NCBI RefSeq assembly: GCF_020103695.1
Contig: NZ_JAHXBF010000018.1
Span: 124,001-188,000 of the forward strand
Length of the DNA stretch: 64,000 bases
Direction of reading: 5' to 3'
Source of the DNA: Hyalangium versicolor
GTDB taxonomy: Bacteria > Myxococcota > Myxococcia > Myxococcales > Myxococcaceae
The notes beneath the pieces were generated by a model, which ran no database searches, had not been told where the DNA came from, and saw nothing but the letters and a program-made list of their open reading frames with translations. Positions 47,480 to 56,668 of the stretch are shown here, piece by piece (positions within the stretch are counted from its first letter, which is position 1; each line of letters begins with the position of its first letter). The position numbers and the translations under genes are program-made.

Positions 47480-48208
47480 CTACAGCACGCTGCTGCGGCC
47501 CCCATCCACATTGATGGCCTGGCCGGTGATGTAGGGCGCCTGCGTGGCGAGGAACACCACCGTCCGGGCGATGTCCTCCACCGTCCCCTCTCGCCCCAGC
47601 GGCACATGGGCAAGTTCCTCCTGGCGCCGCTCCTCGTCGAAGTCCGTGGGGAACGCCACCGCCCCCGGCGCCACCGCGTTCACCCGCACCCTCGGAGCCA
47701 GCTCCAACGCCAGCGCTCGGGTCAGCATCAGCAGCCCCGCCTTGCTCACGGCGTAGTGCACGTAGCCAGGAACGACGGGCCGCTCGGCTCCCACGTCCGT
47801 GATGTGCACCACCAGCGGGGACTCCGCCGCCTCGAGCGCCGGCAACAATGCCTGCGTCAGGAAGAAGGGCGCATCCAGGTTCACCGCCAGCATCCGCTGG
47901 TAGGCCTGACGGGAGATCTCCGCGAAGGGGATCTGCTCGTAGAGCCCCGCGTTGTGAACCAGCAGATCCAACACCCGCGTGGCGCGGCCCACCGCCGTCG
48001 CCAGCGACTCCACTCCCAGGGGATCCTCCAGGTTCGCTCTCAGCACGGTGGCTGAGCGCCCCAGGCCCCGGATCTCCTCGGCCACCTGCTCGGCCGGCTG
48101 CACCGAGCTGTTCACGTGCAGCAGCAGATCAAAGCCTGCCCGAGCCAGTGCCAGAGCAATGGCGCGGCCTACCCGGACCCCAGCGCCAGTGACGAGAGCG
48201 ATCGGCAT
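47480..48208 (-). CDS. short-chain dehydrogenase, pteridine-reductase-like (FolM/PTR1 group)
   Basis: A 242-residue SDR. The cofactor motif TGAGVRVGRAIA has the Arg at the fifth X, the TGxxxRxG form typical of PTR1/FolM pteridine reductases (NADPH preference). NAG is in LVHNAGLYEQ, and the catalytic Tyr-x3-Lys is in YAVSKAGLL. The C-terminal ITGQAINVDGGRS is standard. Its convergence with queD, a pterin enzyme, supports a pterin role; a generic SDR remains possible. Confidence 0.82.
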   Translation of the reverse strand: MPIALVTGAGVRVGRAIALALARAGFDLLLHVNSSVQPAEQVAEEIRGLGRSATVLRANLEDPLGVESLATAVGRATRVLDLLVHNAGLYEQIPFAEISRQAYQRMLAVNLDAPFFLTQALLPALEAAESPLVVHITDVGAERPVVPGYVHYAVSKAGLLMLTRALALELAPRVRVNAVAPGAVAFPTDFDEERRQEELAHVPLGREGTVEDIARTVVFLATQAPYITGQAINVDGGRSSVL

Positions 48209-48292
48209 ACGCTCCGTATGATGCTCGGGCCTCCCGCACCTTTCCAGCGCCGAGACCTGCTCGCGACGCCCGAGGTGCAGTCAGAGGAGCCG

Positions 48293-48320
48293 CACGGGCC
48301 CGGCCTCGCCTGAGCCCGTG
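48293..48320 (-). terminator. hairpin downstream of the cysteine-rich lipoprotein gene
   Basis: A 7-bp inverted repeat, CACGGGC / GCCCGTG, with a 14-nt loop, 15 nt beyond the lipoprotein stop on the minus strand and before the SDR start. The long loop makes it a moderate candidate. Confidence 0.4.
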
Positions 48321-48334
48321 CCGCCCCTAACGCA

Positions 48335-48619
48335 TCACGGGCAGACGCAGTTACCCGTACACGCGTAATCACGCTCGCAGGTAGACCCGCCACACACCGC
48401 GGTGCACGCCGCCTGCGTGGAGTAGTACACCCAGTTGGAATAGCACAACCACTTCAGCGGGCAGATCGCCATCTGGTTCACGTCTCCAGGAGCCTTCTGC
48501 TCGTCGACGACCACCGTGTCTGCTTCCGGGGCCTGCTCCGGCACGACCGCACCGCCGCAACCCGTCAGCGCCAGGGTCAGACCCGCAACGACACCCGCAA
48601 CAACAGAAGTGATTCTCAT
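48335..48619 (-). CDS. small cysteine-rich lipoprotein
   Basis: A 94-residue lipoprotein. The signal peptide ends LALTGCGG, a clear lipobox near residue 21. A linker follows, and then a C-terminal domain with nine cysteines in the last ~43 residues (for instance ICPLKWLCYS, ACTAVCGGSTC, ACTGNCVCP), probably disulfide-bonded. The ATG at 48,619 starts the signal; the longer frame above it is untypical. Compact cysteine-knot-like surface lipoproteins of this kind occur in myxobacteria without assigned function. Confidence 0.75.
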   Translation of the reverse strand: MRITSVVAGVVAGLTLALTGCGGAVVPEQAPEADTVVVDEQKAPGDVNQMAICPLKWLCYSNWVYYSTQAACTAVCGGSTCERDYACTGNCVCP

Positions 48620-48860
48620 GGACAGGACTCCAAGGTGAGGTGAGGACCGCTCTATTGGCGCCTGCTCCGACTCGGGTGACGACCTGGCTGGATGGAGTGG
48701 CACCAACGCTCTGCTACCGGCACGCAAGGCCCCGGCTCCGTGATGGACGCCTGGGTTTGCATGCCTTCCTGAAATTACCTTGAAGTCTTCTCACCTGCCC
48801 AGTCTGATCTCACACTGTCCGTGCCTGGCGGGTTCACTCACCTTGAAAGATTCCGCGTTC

Positions 48861-50120
48861 TCAAGCTGGCCCGAGAAGGCCCGAGAAGGCCCGCGCAAGC
48901 TCTGCGTCACTGACGTCCCCGAGCCCCGGCCCCACCTGGAGCTCCGTCTCGACGACGCCCGGCACGCGCGTGGGGCTGAAGCCGCCCGCAACCCAGATGC
49001 CCTGCTCGCTCGCGATCCGATTCCGCTGGGCGTTGAGCGCCGCCGGCTCTCCTCGAAGGAAGACGCGGAACAGGTTGGTCTGCACGGGCCTCGGCAGCAC
49101 GGTGATCCGCGAGTCGCCGGCCAGTGCCTCCGTGAGCGTCTTCGCCCGCTGCGCGTAGCCCGGAATGCGTGCCAACGCGTCGTCCAGCCTCATCGCCGCG
49201 GACGCCACGTACGGCATCAGGTGGAAGACGTTGCCGCCGTGCCGATGCCTCCACAGACGCATGTCGCGGATGAAGTCCTTGCCGCCCACCACCATCGCGC
49301 CGCCCAACGCTCCCACCATCTTGTAGAAGGACACGTAGACGGAGTCGAAGCCACGGCAGATCTCCGCGTACGAGCGGCCGTAGAAAGGCTGGCTCTCCCA
49401 GAGCCTCGCTCCATCCATGTGCAGCTTCGCCCCGCGCTCGCGACAAGCGCGCTTCAGATCTTCGAGCTGCTCCCACGTCTGCAACTGACCGCCCAGCCAC
49501 CGCACCGGCAGCTCCACGCTCACCGTGCCCAGCGGCTCGCGCGTCTCGCGCACGTCGCCACCGAGCACCGGCCGGTTCCACGGAGACAGCTGCACCGCCC
49601 GCAGCCCGTGCAGCACCGCGTAGCTGTCATCCTCGTGGAGCACGTGGTGGGAAGAGGGATGGAACCCCACGTTCCGGTTGCCACTGGCATCCGCGTACAC
49701 GCGCAGCACGCTGAGCTGCGCCATCGTCCCGGTGGGCATGAAACACCCATCTTCGAAGCCGAGCAGACCCGAGACCCGCTTCTCGAAGGCCTGCACGAAC
49801 TCTCCATTGCCATACACATCCGAAGACAGGCCTTGCTTCTTCACCCACTCGCCTATCTTGATCAGCTCGTCCCCCGCCTCCTCCGTGCTCCCCAACGTGA
49901 GCGAAGATCGACAGCTGCGCCTCAACCGTCCCAGTTGCTCCCCCGTGAGCCCCGGAGCACCCGAGGGTTGCGCCCGAGCGGCCCCCTTGTCGGACGCTCC
50001 CACGCTCGCTGGCACACCCTTGGGCGTCGCGGCACTCCCCGTGCGAGGAACAAGTGACGATCCGGCCAGTAGGCCAGTGAGGGCGAGAAACTCACCCCGA
50101 CTCAAATTCCGGTGAAACAT
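48861..50120 (-). CDS. threonine-aldolase-like PLP enzyme with N-terminal export signal
   Basis: A 419-residue fold-type I PLP enzyme of the beta-eliminating lyase/threonine aldolase group. The substrate/PLP region includes VYGNGEFVQAFEKRV and GCFMPTGTMAQL, Asp in KLHMDGARLWESQ, and the likely PLP lysine in VSFYKMVGALGGAMV. The first ~30 residues (NLSRGEFLALTGLLAGSS) look like a Tat signal with one of the twin arginines replaced by Gly. A linker rich in Ala/Gly/Pro follows. An export signal is unusual for this enzyme. It is divergent from the giant kinase. Confidence 0.85.
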   Translation of the reverse strand: MFHRNLSRGEFLALTGLLAGSSLVPRTGSAATPKGVPASVGASDKGAARAQPSGAPGLTGEQLGRLRRSCRSSLTLGSTEEAGDELIKIGEWVKKQGLSSDVYGNGEFVQAFEKRVSGLLGFEDGCFMPTGTMAQLSVLRVYADASGNRNVGFHPSSHHVLHEDDSYAVLHGLRAVQLSPWNRPVLGGDVRETREPLGTVSVELPVRWLGGQLQTWEQLEDLKRACRERGAKLHMDGARLWESQPFYGRSYAEICRGFDSVYVSFYKMVGALGGAMVVGGKDFIRDMRLWRHRHGGNVFHLMPYVASAAMRLDDALARIPGYAQRAKTLTEALAGDSRITVLPRPVQTNLFRVFLRGEPAALNAQRNRIASEQGIWVAGGFSPTRVPGVVETELQVGPGLGDVSDAELARAFSGLLGPA

Positions 50121-50263
50121 CGAAAATCCTTTCTTTAAATCCGGATTGTTGCATCCCCACGAGAAACCATGGCGAGACAGCGTGTAACATCCCCCGTGTT
50201 GAGCAGACTGAGTCCCATTCGGGCGCGCCCGCGCGGGACACCTTTCATCGAGCACGCTCCATC

Positions 50264-53200
50264 ATGCTGAACATTCCAGGTTATCGCGTTCTGGGCACCA
50301 TCCGAGGCACAGGCGCCAACGTGTTGTTCCACGCGGTGCGTGAGGCCGACGCCCTGCCGGTCATCATCAAGACGCCCATGGTCCCCGCGCCCGGCCCGCG
50401 CGAGCGCGAGCGCTACCGCCGGGAGTTCGGCGTGCTCCAGCGTCTGCAGGAGGTGCGCGGTGTGGCCCGGCCGTATGCCTATGAGCGGATCCACGAGCGG
50501 CCGGTGCTGCTGTTGGAGCGCGTGCTGGGCGAGTCCCTCTCCGAGGCCACGGGCCACCCCATGGATCCCGAGCGCTTCCTGCGCGTGGCCATCTCCCTGG
50601 CCTCCACGTTGGCCGCCGTCCACCAGCGCGGGGTGATCCACAAGGACATCAAGCCCTCCAACATCATCCTCGAGCCCTCCGGAGAGGCCCGGCTCATCGA
50701 CTTCGGCGCCGCCACGATCCAGAAGATCGAGCACCTGGACGCCGCGCCCGGCACCCTCATCGAAGGCACGCTGGCGTACATGTCTCCGGAGCAGACGGGG
50801 CGGATGAACCGGGCCGTGGACTACCGCACGGACTTCTACTCGCTGGGCGTCACGCTCTACGAGCTGCTCACGGGGCAGCGGCCCTTCCAGGCGAGGGACG
50901 CGCTGGAGTGGTTCCACGCGCACATGGCGCAGACGCCGAAGCCACCGCACGAACTCAACGCGAAGGTGCCCCCCGCGCTGTCCTCCATCGTGCTCAAGCT
51001 GCTGGCCAAGGCCGCCGAGGATCGCTACCAGAGCGCAGAAGGGCTCAAGGCCGATCTCGAGCGGTGCCGCGAGGAGCTGGAGCAGGATTCGCGAGCCCTC
51101 TTCGAGCTGGGCGAGCACGACGCGCCCAACCGGTTCCAACTGCTGCAGCGGCTCTACGGGCGCGAGGCCCAGGTCTCCGCGCTGCTCCAGGGCTTCGAGC
51201 GCGTGGAGCGGACAGCACGGCCGGAGCTGTTCCTCGTCAGCGGGTACTCGGGCATCGGCAAGTCCTCGGTGGTGAACGAGCTGCACAAGCCGGTGGTGCA
51301 GCGGCGCAGCTTCTTCGTCACCGGGAAGTTCGATCAGCTCCAACGCGACATTCCCTATGCCACGCTGGGCCAGACCATCCGCAGCCTGGTTCAACAGCTG
51401 CTGGCAGGGAGCAATGAGGAGATCGCCCGGTGGCGCGAGCGGCTGAACGAGGCCTTGGAGGGCAACGGACGGCTGCTCGTGGACCTCGTGCCCCAACTGG
51501 AGATGGTGGCCGGCCCGCAGCCCGCCCTGACGGAGCTGCCCCCGAACGAGGCCCGGCACCGCTTCCAGCGCGTGTTCCGCCAGTTCCTCCAGGTCTTCGC
51601 CAGCCCCGAGCACCCGCTCGTGGTCTTCCTGGATGATCTGCAGTGGGCCGACCTGTCCAGCCTGCAGCTCATCCAGCAGTTGCTGTCCCAGCCGGAGACG
51701 CCTCCCGTGCTGTGGATTGGCGCCTACCGCGACAACGAGGTGAGCCCCGAGCACCCGCTGACCTCGGTGCTGACGGAGGTGCGCAAGGCCGGCGCGCGAA
51801 TGACGGACATCCGCCTGGAGCCCCTGAGCCTGGCCCAGGTCGAGCAATTGGTCGCCGACTCGCTCGCGGGGGCCAGCCCCGAGGTCATCAACCCCCTCGC
51901 GGCGTTGGTGCACGAGAAGACCGGTGGCAACCCCTTCTTCCTGCTTCAGCTCATGACGACGCTGAACCAGGACGGACTGCTGGCGCGCGAGCCGGGGGGC
52001 GGGTGGCGCTGGGACGCCGAGGGAGTCCGGGCCAAGGGCTACTCGGACAACGTCGTCGATTTCATGGTGGGCAAGCTGCGCCAGTTCCCCCCGGACACCC
52101 AAAGCCTGCTGCGGCTGGCGGCGTGCGTGGGCAATGTCTTCTCCCTGCCCATGCTGGGCACCCTGGCCGGCCAGGCGGAGCCCGCGGAGGTGGAGCACGG
52201 GCTGGAGCCCGCCCTCCTGGAAGGCATGCTGGTGCGCACCGGCCCCGAGCAGTACCGCTTCCTGCATGACCGCATCCAGCAGGCCGCCCACGCCCTCATC
52301 TCCGAGGTGGAGCGCCAGGAGATCCACCTGCGCATCGGCCGGCTGCTGCTCCAGACGCTGTCGCCCGAGCAGCTGCGCGAGAACCTGTTCGACGTGGTCA
52401 GCCAGCTCAACGCTGGCGTGGAGCTGATCCAGGATCCCACGGAGCGGCACACGCTGGCGCGGCTGAACGCGGAGGCCGGCGAGAAGGCCCGGGCCTCCGT
52501 GGCGTATCGTCCCGCCGTCACCTACTTCGCCACCGCCTTCTCCCTCATCCCCGGCGCTCCCTGGGAGACGGATTATCCCCTGGCCTTCCAGATCACGAAG
52601 ACCTGGGCTCAGTGCGAGCTGCAGAACGGAGGCATCGCCGAGCTGTACCGCCTGAGTCAGGAACTCCATGCCCAGGCGCGGACGCGCGCCGACAAGGTGG
52701 CCGCCGCCTGCATCAAGAGCGACGCGCACCTCTTCATGGGCCAGTTCGACGCCTCCATCCAGGTCATGTTGGAGGCCCTGACCACGCTGGGCATCCCCCT
52801 GTCACCGCACCCGACCTTCGAGGAGGCGGCCGCGGCCCATGACGAGGTGTGGAGCCTGGTGGGTCAGCGCTCCATCGAGAGCCTCATCGAGCTGCCGCTC
52901 ATGACCGACCCGGACGTGAAGTTGGCCATGAGCGCGCTCGCCTCGCTCTTCGGGAAGGCCTACCTCACCGACAACAACCTGTTCCTCGCCGCCATGAGCC
53001 AGATGGTGTCGCTCACGCTGCGCCACGGCATCACCGCGGACTCCGTGACCGGCCTCGGTTGGTTCGGGGTGCTCACGGCGACCTTCTTCAAGCGCTACGC
53101 CGAGGGCCGGGCCATGACCCGGCTCGCTCTGGCCGTCGTCGACCGGTACAACCTGCCATTCCACCGTGCGATCGCCCTGGTGAGCCTGTGGAGCTGCGGC

Positions 53201-55591
53201 TTCTACGTCAAGCCGCTGCCCGCGGTGCAGGAGCGCGTGCTCAGCGCGTTCCAACATGGGCTCCAGACGGGCGACTTCCGCCTGGCGGGCTACGCCAGCG
53301 TCCTGGGCCTCTGGAACCGGGTCGCCATGGGCCACAACCTGGATGACCTCTACCAGGACGCGGTCGCGCGCGAGCCCTTCCTGCACAAGATCCGGATGCG
53401 GGATGGCGAGGCCTTGCTGCTCTCCTTCCAGCGCCTCATACAGCAGCTGCGCGGGCGCTCGGACTCGTTCGGAACCATGAACGGTGAAGGCTTCGACGAG
53501 CAGGCGCACGAGGCCGAGCTCGCGACCAGCCATCAGAGCAACACCCAGGGCTGGTATTGGATCGTGAAGCTCCAGTCCCGCTTCCTCTGCGGCGACTACC
53601 CCGAGGCAATCGCGGCCGCCGAGAAGGTCACCGGGCTCATGTGGTCCCTGGTCGGCGCCATCATCCCGAGGGAGTACCACCTCTTCCGAGCCCTCAGCCT
53701 GGCCGCCGTCTTCGACGACACGCCCCCCGAGGCCCGGCAGGACACCCTGGAATCCATCCGGAGGCATCAGCAGAAGCTGGCGGAGTGGGCCGAGAACGTC
53801 CCCACCACCTTCCGCGCCGTGGAGCGGACCGTGGCAGCGGAGCTGGCCCGGCTGGAGGATCGGCCCGACGACGCGACGCGCGCCTACGAGGAAGCCATCC
53901 GCACCGCCCGGGAGAATGGCGCGCCCCACCACCTCGGTCTGGCCAGCGAGCTGGCCGCCAACTTCTGGCGCTCGCGGAACTCCCCCATCGTCGCCCACTC
54001 CTTCGCCCGCGAAGCCCATGCCGCCTACCAACAATGGGGCGCCTTGGGCAAGGTGCAGCAGTTGGAGGCCCAGTGGCCCCACCTCTCGTCCTCCCTGGCC
54101 GAGATGAGCCAGGACACCAGCAGCACGAACTCCACGCAGATCGACGCGCTCACGGTCGTCAAGGCGCAGCAGGCCATCTCCGGTGAGATTGAGCTGGATC
54201 GGCTGGTGACCACGCTGATCCGGGCGGCGATCGAGAACGCGGGCGCGCAGCGAGGCGCCCTGCTGTTGCCCAACGGGGACATGCTCGTCGTGGCCGCCAT
54301 CTCCGGGGAGTCTCCGACCACGGTGACGGTCCCCTCGGGCGAGGAGACGGCCCATGCGCTGCCGTGGACGCTGCTCTCCTATGTCCGGCGGACGCGCGAG
54401 CACGTGCTGATTGGCGATGCATCCAAGCCCCACCCGTTCTCCGGTGACGAGTACCTGGCGCGCAGCAAGGCCCGGTCCGTGCTCTGCCTGCCCCTCATGC
54501 GGCAGGAGCAGTTCTCCGGCGCGCTGTACCTGGAGAACAACCTGGCCACCAATGCCTTCAGCCCCCGGCGGCTGGTGCTCCTGGGGCACCTCGCGTCCCA
54601 GGCGGCCATCTCCATCGAGAACGCCCGGCTGTACGCGGACGTGCAGCGGGCCAGGCAGGAGCTCCGTCAGGCCAATGACGAGCTGGAGCAGCGCGTGGAG
54701 GAGCGCACGCGCGAGCTGAAGGAGGCCCAGGCCCGGCTGGTGGACACCGCGCGCGAGGTCGGCATGTCCGAGGTCGCCTCGAACGTGCTGCACAACGTGG
54801 GCAACGTGCTCACCAGCGCCGTCATCAACCTGGAGATGATGCAGCGGTCCGTGGGCTCCTCCCGCGTCGGACGGCTGAAGCAGGCCACCCAGCTGCTGCT
54901 GGAGAACCGCGAGAGCCTGACGGAGTTCCTCGCGCAGGGCTCCCGCGGAGGAACCCTGCCCAACTACCTGGCCGCCCTGGCCGATGAGCTGATCGGCGAA
55001 CAGACCCGTCTGATGGAGGACGTGGACGCCATGGGCCGGCACATCGAGCACATCCGCGCCATCGTCCAGGTGCAGCAGGCCTACGCCCGCACCTCGCTCA
55101 TGCCCGAGGAGTGCGACATGGGCCAACTCATCCAGGATGCGCTGCGCATCCAGATGGTGGCACTCCAGCGGCACGGCGTGGACGTGCGGCGCGAGCTGGG
55201 GTCCATCCCCCGGCTGAAGGTGGACAAGCACAAGGTGCTGCAGATCCTCATCAACCTCATCACCAACGCGAAGTACGCGCTGGATGTGCTGCCCGAGGGA
55301 CAACGCGAGATGGTCGTCCGGCTGGACATGAACGGCGATCGGGTGCGCATCCAGGTGGTGGACAACGGGATGGGGATCGAGCCCGAGGTGAAGGAGAAGC
55401 TGTTCAACCACGGTTTCACCACGCGCAAGGAAGGGCACGGCTTCGGCCTGCATGCCAGCGCTCTGGCGGCTCAGATGCTGGGCGGCCGGCTCACGCTGGA
55501 GAGCGAGGGCCCCGGCAAGGGCGCCGTGGCCACGCTGGAGCTTCCCCTCTCACCGGATGGGGCGCCCCTGACGCCTCCTCACACCGCGTAG
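50264..55591 (+). CDS. giant Ser/Thr kinase - AAA ATPase - GAF - histidine kinase fusion
   Basis: A 1775-residue signalling protein. Residues ~1-270 are a Ser/Thr kinase (VIHKDIKPSNIIL; Lys in VIIKTP). At ~300-600 there is a predicted ATPase with Walker A SGYSGIGKSS (~325) and LVVFLDDLQWAD. Residues ~620-1300 are TPR-like repeats. The GAF domain is at ~1315-1460 (NAGAQRGALLLPNG). A coiled coil leads to the H box SNVLHNVGNVLT (~1509), and the HATPase has NLITNAKYAL, DNGMGIEP and GHGFGLHAS near the end. This trifunctional layout is known in myxobacteria and cyanobacteria. There are no membrane helices, so it is cytoplasmic. Confidence 0.93.
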   Translation: MLNIPGYRVLGTIRGTGANVLFHAVREADALPVIIKTPMVPAPGPRERERYRREFGVLQRLQEVRGVARPYAYERIHERPVLLLERVLGESLSEATGHPMDPERFLRVAISLASTLAAVHQRGVIHKDIKPSNIILEPSGEARLIDFGAATIQKIEHLDAAPGTLIEGTLAYMSPEQTGRMNRAVDYRTDFYSLGVTLYELLTGQRPFQARDALEWFHAHMAQTPKPPHELNAKVPPALSSIVLKLLAKAAEDRYQSAEGLKADLERCREELEQDSRALFELGEHDAPNRFQLLQRLYGREAQVSALLQGFERVERTARPELFLVSGYSGIGKSSVVNELHKPVVQRRSFFVTGKFDQLQRDIPYATLGQTIRSLVQQLLAGSNEEIARWRERLNEALEGNGRLLVDLVPQLEMVAGPQPALTELPPNEARHRFQRVFRQFLQVFASPEHPLVVFLDDLQWADLSSLQLIQQLLSQPETPPVLWIGAYRDNEVSPEHPLTSVLTEVRKAGARMTDIRLEPLSLAQVEQLVADSLAGASPEVINPLAALVHEKTGGNPFFLLQLMTTLNQDGLLAREPGGGWRWDAEGVRAKGYSDNVVDFMVGKLRQFPPDTQSLLRLAACVGNVFSLPMLGTLAGQAEPAEVEHGLEPALLEGMLVRTGPEQYRFLHDRIQQAAHALISEVERQEIHLRIGRLLLQTLSPEQLRENLFDVVSQLNAGVELIQDPTERHTLARLNAEAGEKARASVAYRPAVTYFATAFSLIPGAPWETDYPLAFQITKTWAQCELQNGGIAELYRLSQELHAQARTRADKVAAACIKSDAHLFMGQFDASIQVMLEALTTLGIPLSPHPTFEEAAAAHDEVWSLVGQRSIESLIELPLMTDPDVKLAMSALASLFGKAYLTDNNLFLAAMSQMVSLTLRHGITADSVTGLGWFGVLTATFFKRYAEGRAMTRLALAVVDRYNLPFHRAIALVSLWSCGFYVKPLPAVQERVLSAFQHGLQTGDFRLAGYASVLGLWNRVAMGHNLDDLYQDAVAREPFLHKIRMRDGEALLLSFQRLIQQLRGRSDSFGTMNGEGFDEQAHEAELATSHQSNTQGWYWIVKLQSRFLCGDYPEAIAAAEKVTGLMWSLVGAIIPREYHLFRALSLAAVFDDTPPEARQDTLESIRRHQQKLAEWAENVPTTFRAVERTVAAELARLEDRPDDATRAYEEAIRTARENGAPHHLGLASELAANFWRSRNSPIVAHSFAREAHAAYQQWGALGKVQQLEAQWPHLSSSLAEMSQDTSSTNSTQIDALTVVKAQQAISGEIELDRLVTTLIRAAIENAGAQRGALLLPNGDMLVVAAISGESPTTVTVPSGEETAHALPWTLLSYVRRTREHVLIGDASKPHPFSGDEYLARSKARSVLCLPLMRQEQFSGALYLENNLATNAFSPRRLVLLGHLASQAAISIENARLYADVQRARQELRQANDELEQRVEERTRELKEAQARLVDTAREVGMSEVASNVLHNVGNVLTSAVINLEMMQRSVGSSRVGRLKQATQLLLENRESLTEFLAQGSRGGTLPNYLAALADELIGEQTRLMEDVDAMGRHIEHIRAIVQVQQAYARTSLMPEECDMGQLIQDALRIQMVALQRHGVDVRRELGSIPRLKVDKHKVLQILINLITNAKYALDVLPEGQREMVVRLDMNGDRVRIQVVDNGMGIEPEVKEKLFNHGFTTRKEGHGFGLHASALAAQMLGGRLTLESEGPGKGAVATLELPLSPDGAPLTPPHTA

Positions 55592-55837
55592 TCCTTGAGC
55601 ATGATGGCGTTGCCCGCCTGCATCGCCATCTTCACCACCAGCCCCTTCCAGGGCATGTACGGCAGCGTCCGGCACATCAGGTTGCGCAGCCAGATCCTCG
55701 CCTGGCTCTGCGGCACGAAGTAGACGCCGCCCTCCTGCCCCTGCTTCTGGCACTCGCGGACATAGCCCCGCATCTGCTCCTCGTAGCGGGTGAGGTGAAC
55801 CTGACTGATCGAGTCGAAGTAGAAGTCCGGCGCGTCC
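55579..55837 (-). pseudogene. C-terminal remnant of an FAD-dependent monooxygenase
   Basis: About 85 residues: DFYFDSISQVHLTRYEEQM and so on to MLKDYAV. The segment FDSISQVHL plus the later Tyr-Glu pattern match the C-terminal region of PHBH-type FAD monooxygenases. The GxGxxG FAD-binding N-terminus and all upstream sequence are missing. The 5' end of the fragment joins directly to a TetR fragment on the other strand. Its stop overlaps the end of the giant kinase by 13 nt. Confidence 0.7.
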
Positions 55838-55838
55838 C

Positions 55839-55970
55839 TTCTACCAGGCACTGCTCAGCGGGGTGATCGTGCAGTGGCTGGTCGACCCGGAGCGCGCTCC
55901 CTCCAGCCAGGATCTACCCGAGGCGCTGCGCATCATCTCCGCGAGCGTCAGCAGTTCCGAGAGCTCTTGA
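55839..55970 (+). pseudogene. C-terminal remnant of a TetR-family regulator
   Basis: 43 codons to a stop at 55,968: FYQALLSGVIVQWLVDPERA then SSQDLPEALRIIS. The ALLSG-x-IVQWLVDPE pattern is typical of the last helices of TetR-type regulators. No start codon or HTH is present. It is too short to be an independent gene. Together with the opposite-strand monooxygenase fragment it marks a deletion. Confidence 0.65.
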
Positions 55971-56065
55971 GGGACGCGTCGCTCACCGGTGCACACTCGC
56001 GCCATTCAGCTCGCCCGTGAGGCCGGGACCGGGTTATGCCCCTTCTACTTTCCACAGGAGCGACC

Positions 56066-56602
56066 ATGGATCTCATCGGACAACTCACGCAGCAGCTTGG
56101 AGTCAATCCCCAGCAGGCCCAGAGGCTTGCCGGTTCCGTCCTGGGGCTCGTGCAAAGCACCGTGAAGGAGAAACTGGGAGATGATGCCGCCGGGCAGGTG
56201 GCTCAAGCCGTTCCCGAGTTGCAGGGCTGGCAGCAGGCCGCTGCGCCTCAGGCTGCTCCCGCGGGCGAGGGGGGAGGCTTGATGGGTGCGCTGGGCGGAT
56301 TGATGGGCGGCGGTTCCGGGCTGGGAGGCCTGGGCGGCGCCCTGGGCGCTCTGGGAGGAGCAGCCTCGCAGGCCGGAGAGGTGGCGGCGCTGGTCTCCAT
56401 CGCGCAGCGCTTCACCATCGACGCGAGCAAGGCCACATTGATTGCCCCCATCGTCCTCAACTTCCTCAAGTCCCGGCTCGACCCCTCGCTGGTGAGCAAG
56501 ATCCTCGCGGTGGCGCCCATGCTGGCGGGGGCGGGCGGAGGTGGCTCGGGACCTTCCGGTGGAGGCGGGCTGGGTGGCGCGCTCGGTGGGCTGCTGGGAT
56601 GA
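56066..56602 (+). CDS. DUF937/DUF2780-like glycine-rich protein
   Basis: A 178-residue protein. The N-terminus MDLIGQLTQQLGVNPQQAQRLAGSVLGLV and the later LVSIAQRFTIDASKATLIAP match DUF2780/DUF937-type repeats. Between them and at the C-terminus are Gly-rich segments (MGGGSGLGGLGGALG). The ATG at 56,066 follows CAGGAGCGACC. The function of the family is unknown. A hairpin terminator follows. Confidence 0.8.
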   Translation: MDLIGQLTQQLGVNPQQAQRLAGSVLGLVQSTVKEKLGDDAAGQVAQAVPELQGWQQAAAPQAAPAGEGGGLMGALGGLMGGGSGLGGLGGALGALGGAASQAGEVAALVSIAQRFTIDASKATLIAPIVLNFLKSRLDPSLVSKILAVAPMLAGAGGGGSGPSGGGGLGGALGGLLG

Positions 56603-56609
56603 ACCCAAC

Positions 56610-56634
56610 CGGGGCCACCGGCATCGTGGCCCCG
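56610..56634. terminator. hairpin between convergent DUF2780-like and SnoaL-like genes
   Basis: A perfect 9-bp stem, CGGGGCCAC / GTGGCCCCG, with a 7-nt loop, 8 nt after the plus-strand stop and 35 nt from the minus-strand stop. It is likely bidirectional. Confidence 0.65.
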
Positions 56635-56668
56635 ACTCCGTCGCCCGTCTTGCCTCGAGCGAGCCGCT

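Noticed and set aside
48218-48313. 31-codon plus-strand frame between the SDR and lipoprotein genes
   Set aside because: It has no ribosome-binding site and overlaps a hairpin that better fits a terminator.
48780-50057. 425-codon plus-strand open frame
   Set aside because: It is antisense to the aldolase-like gene with PLP-site motifs.
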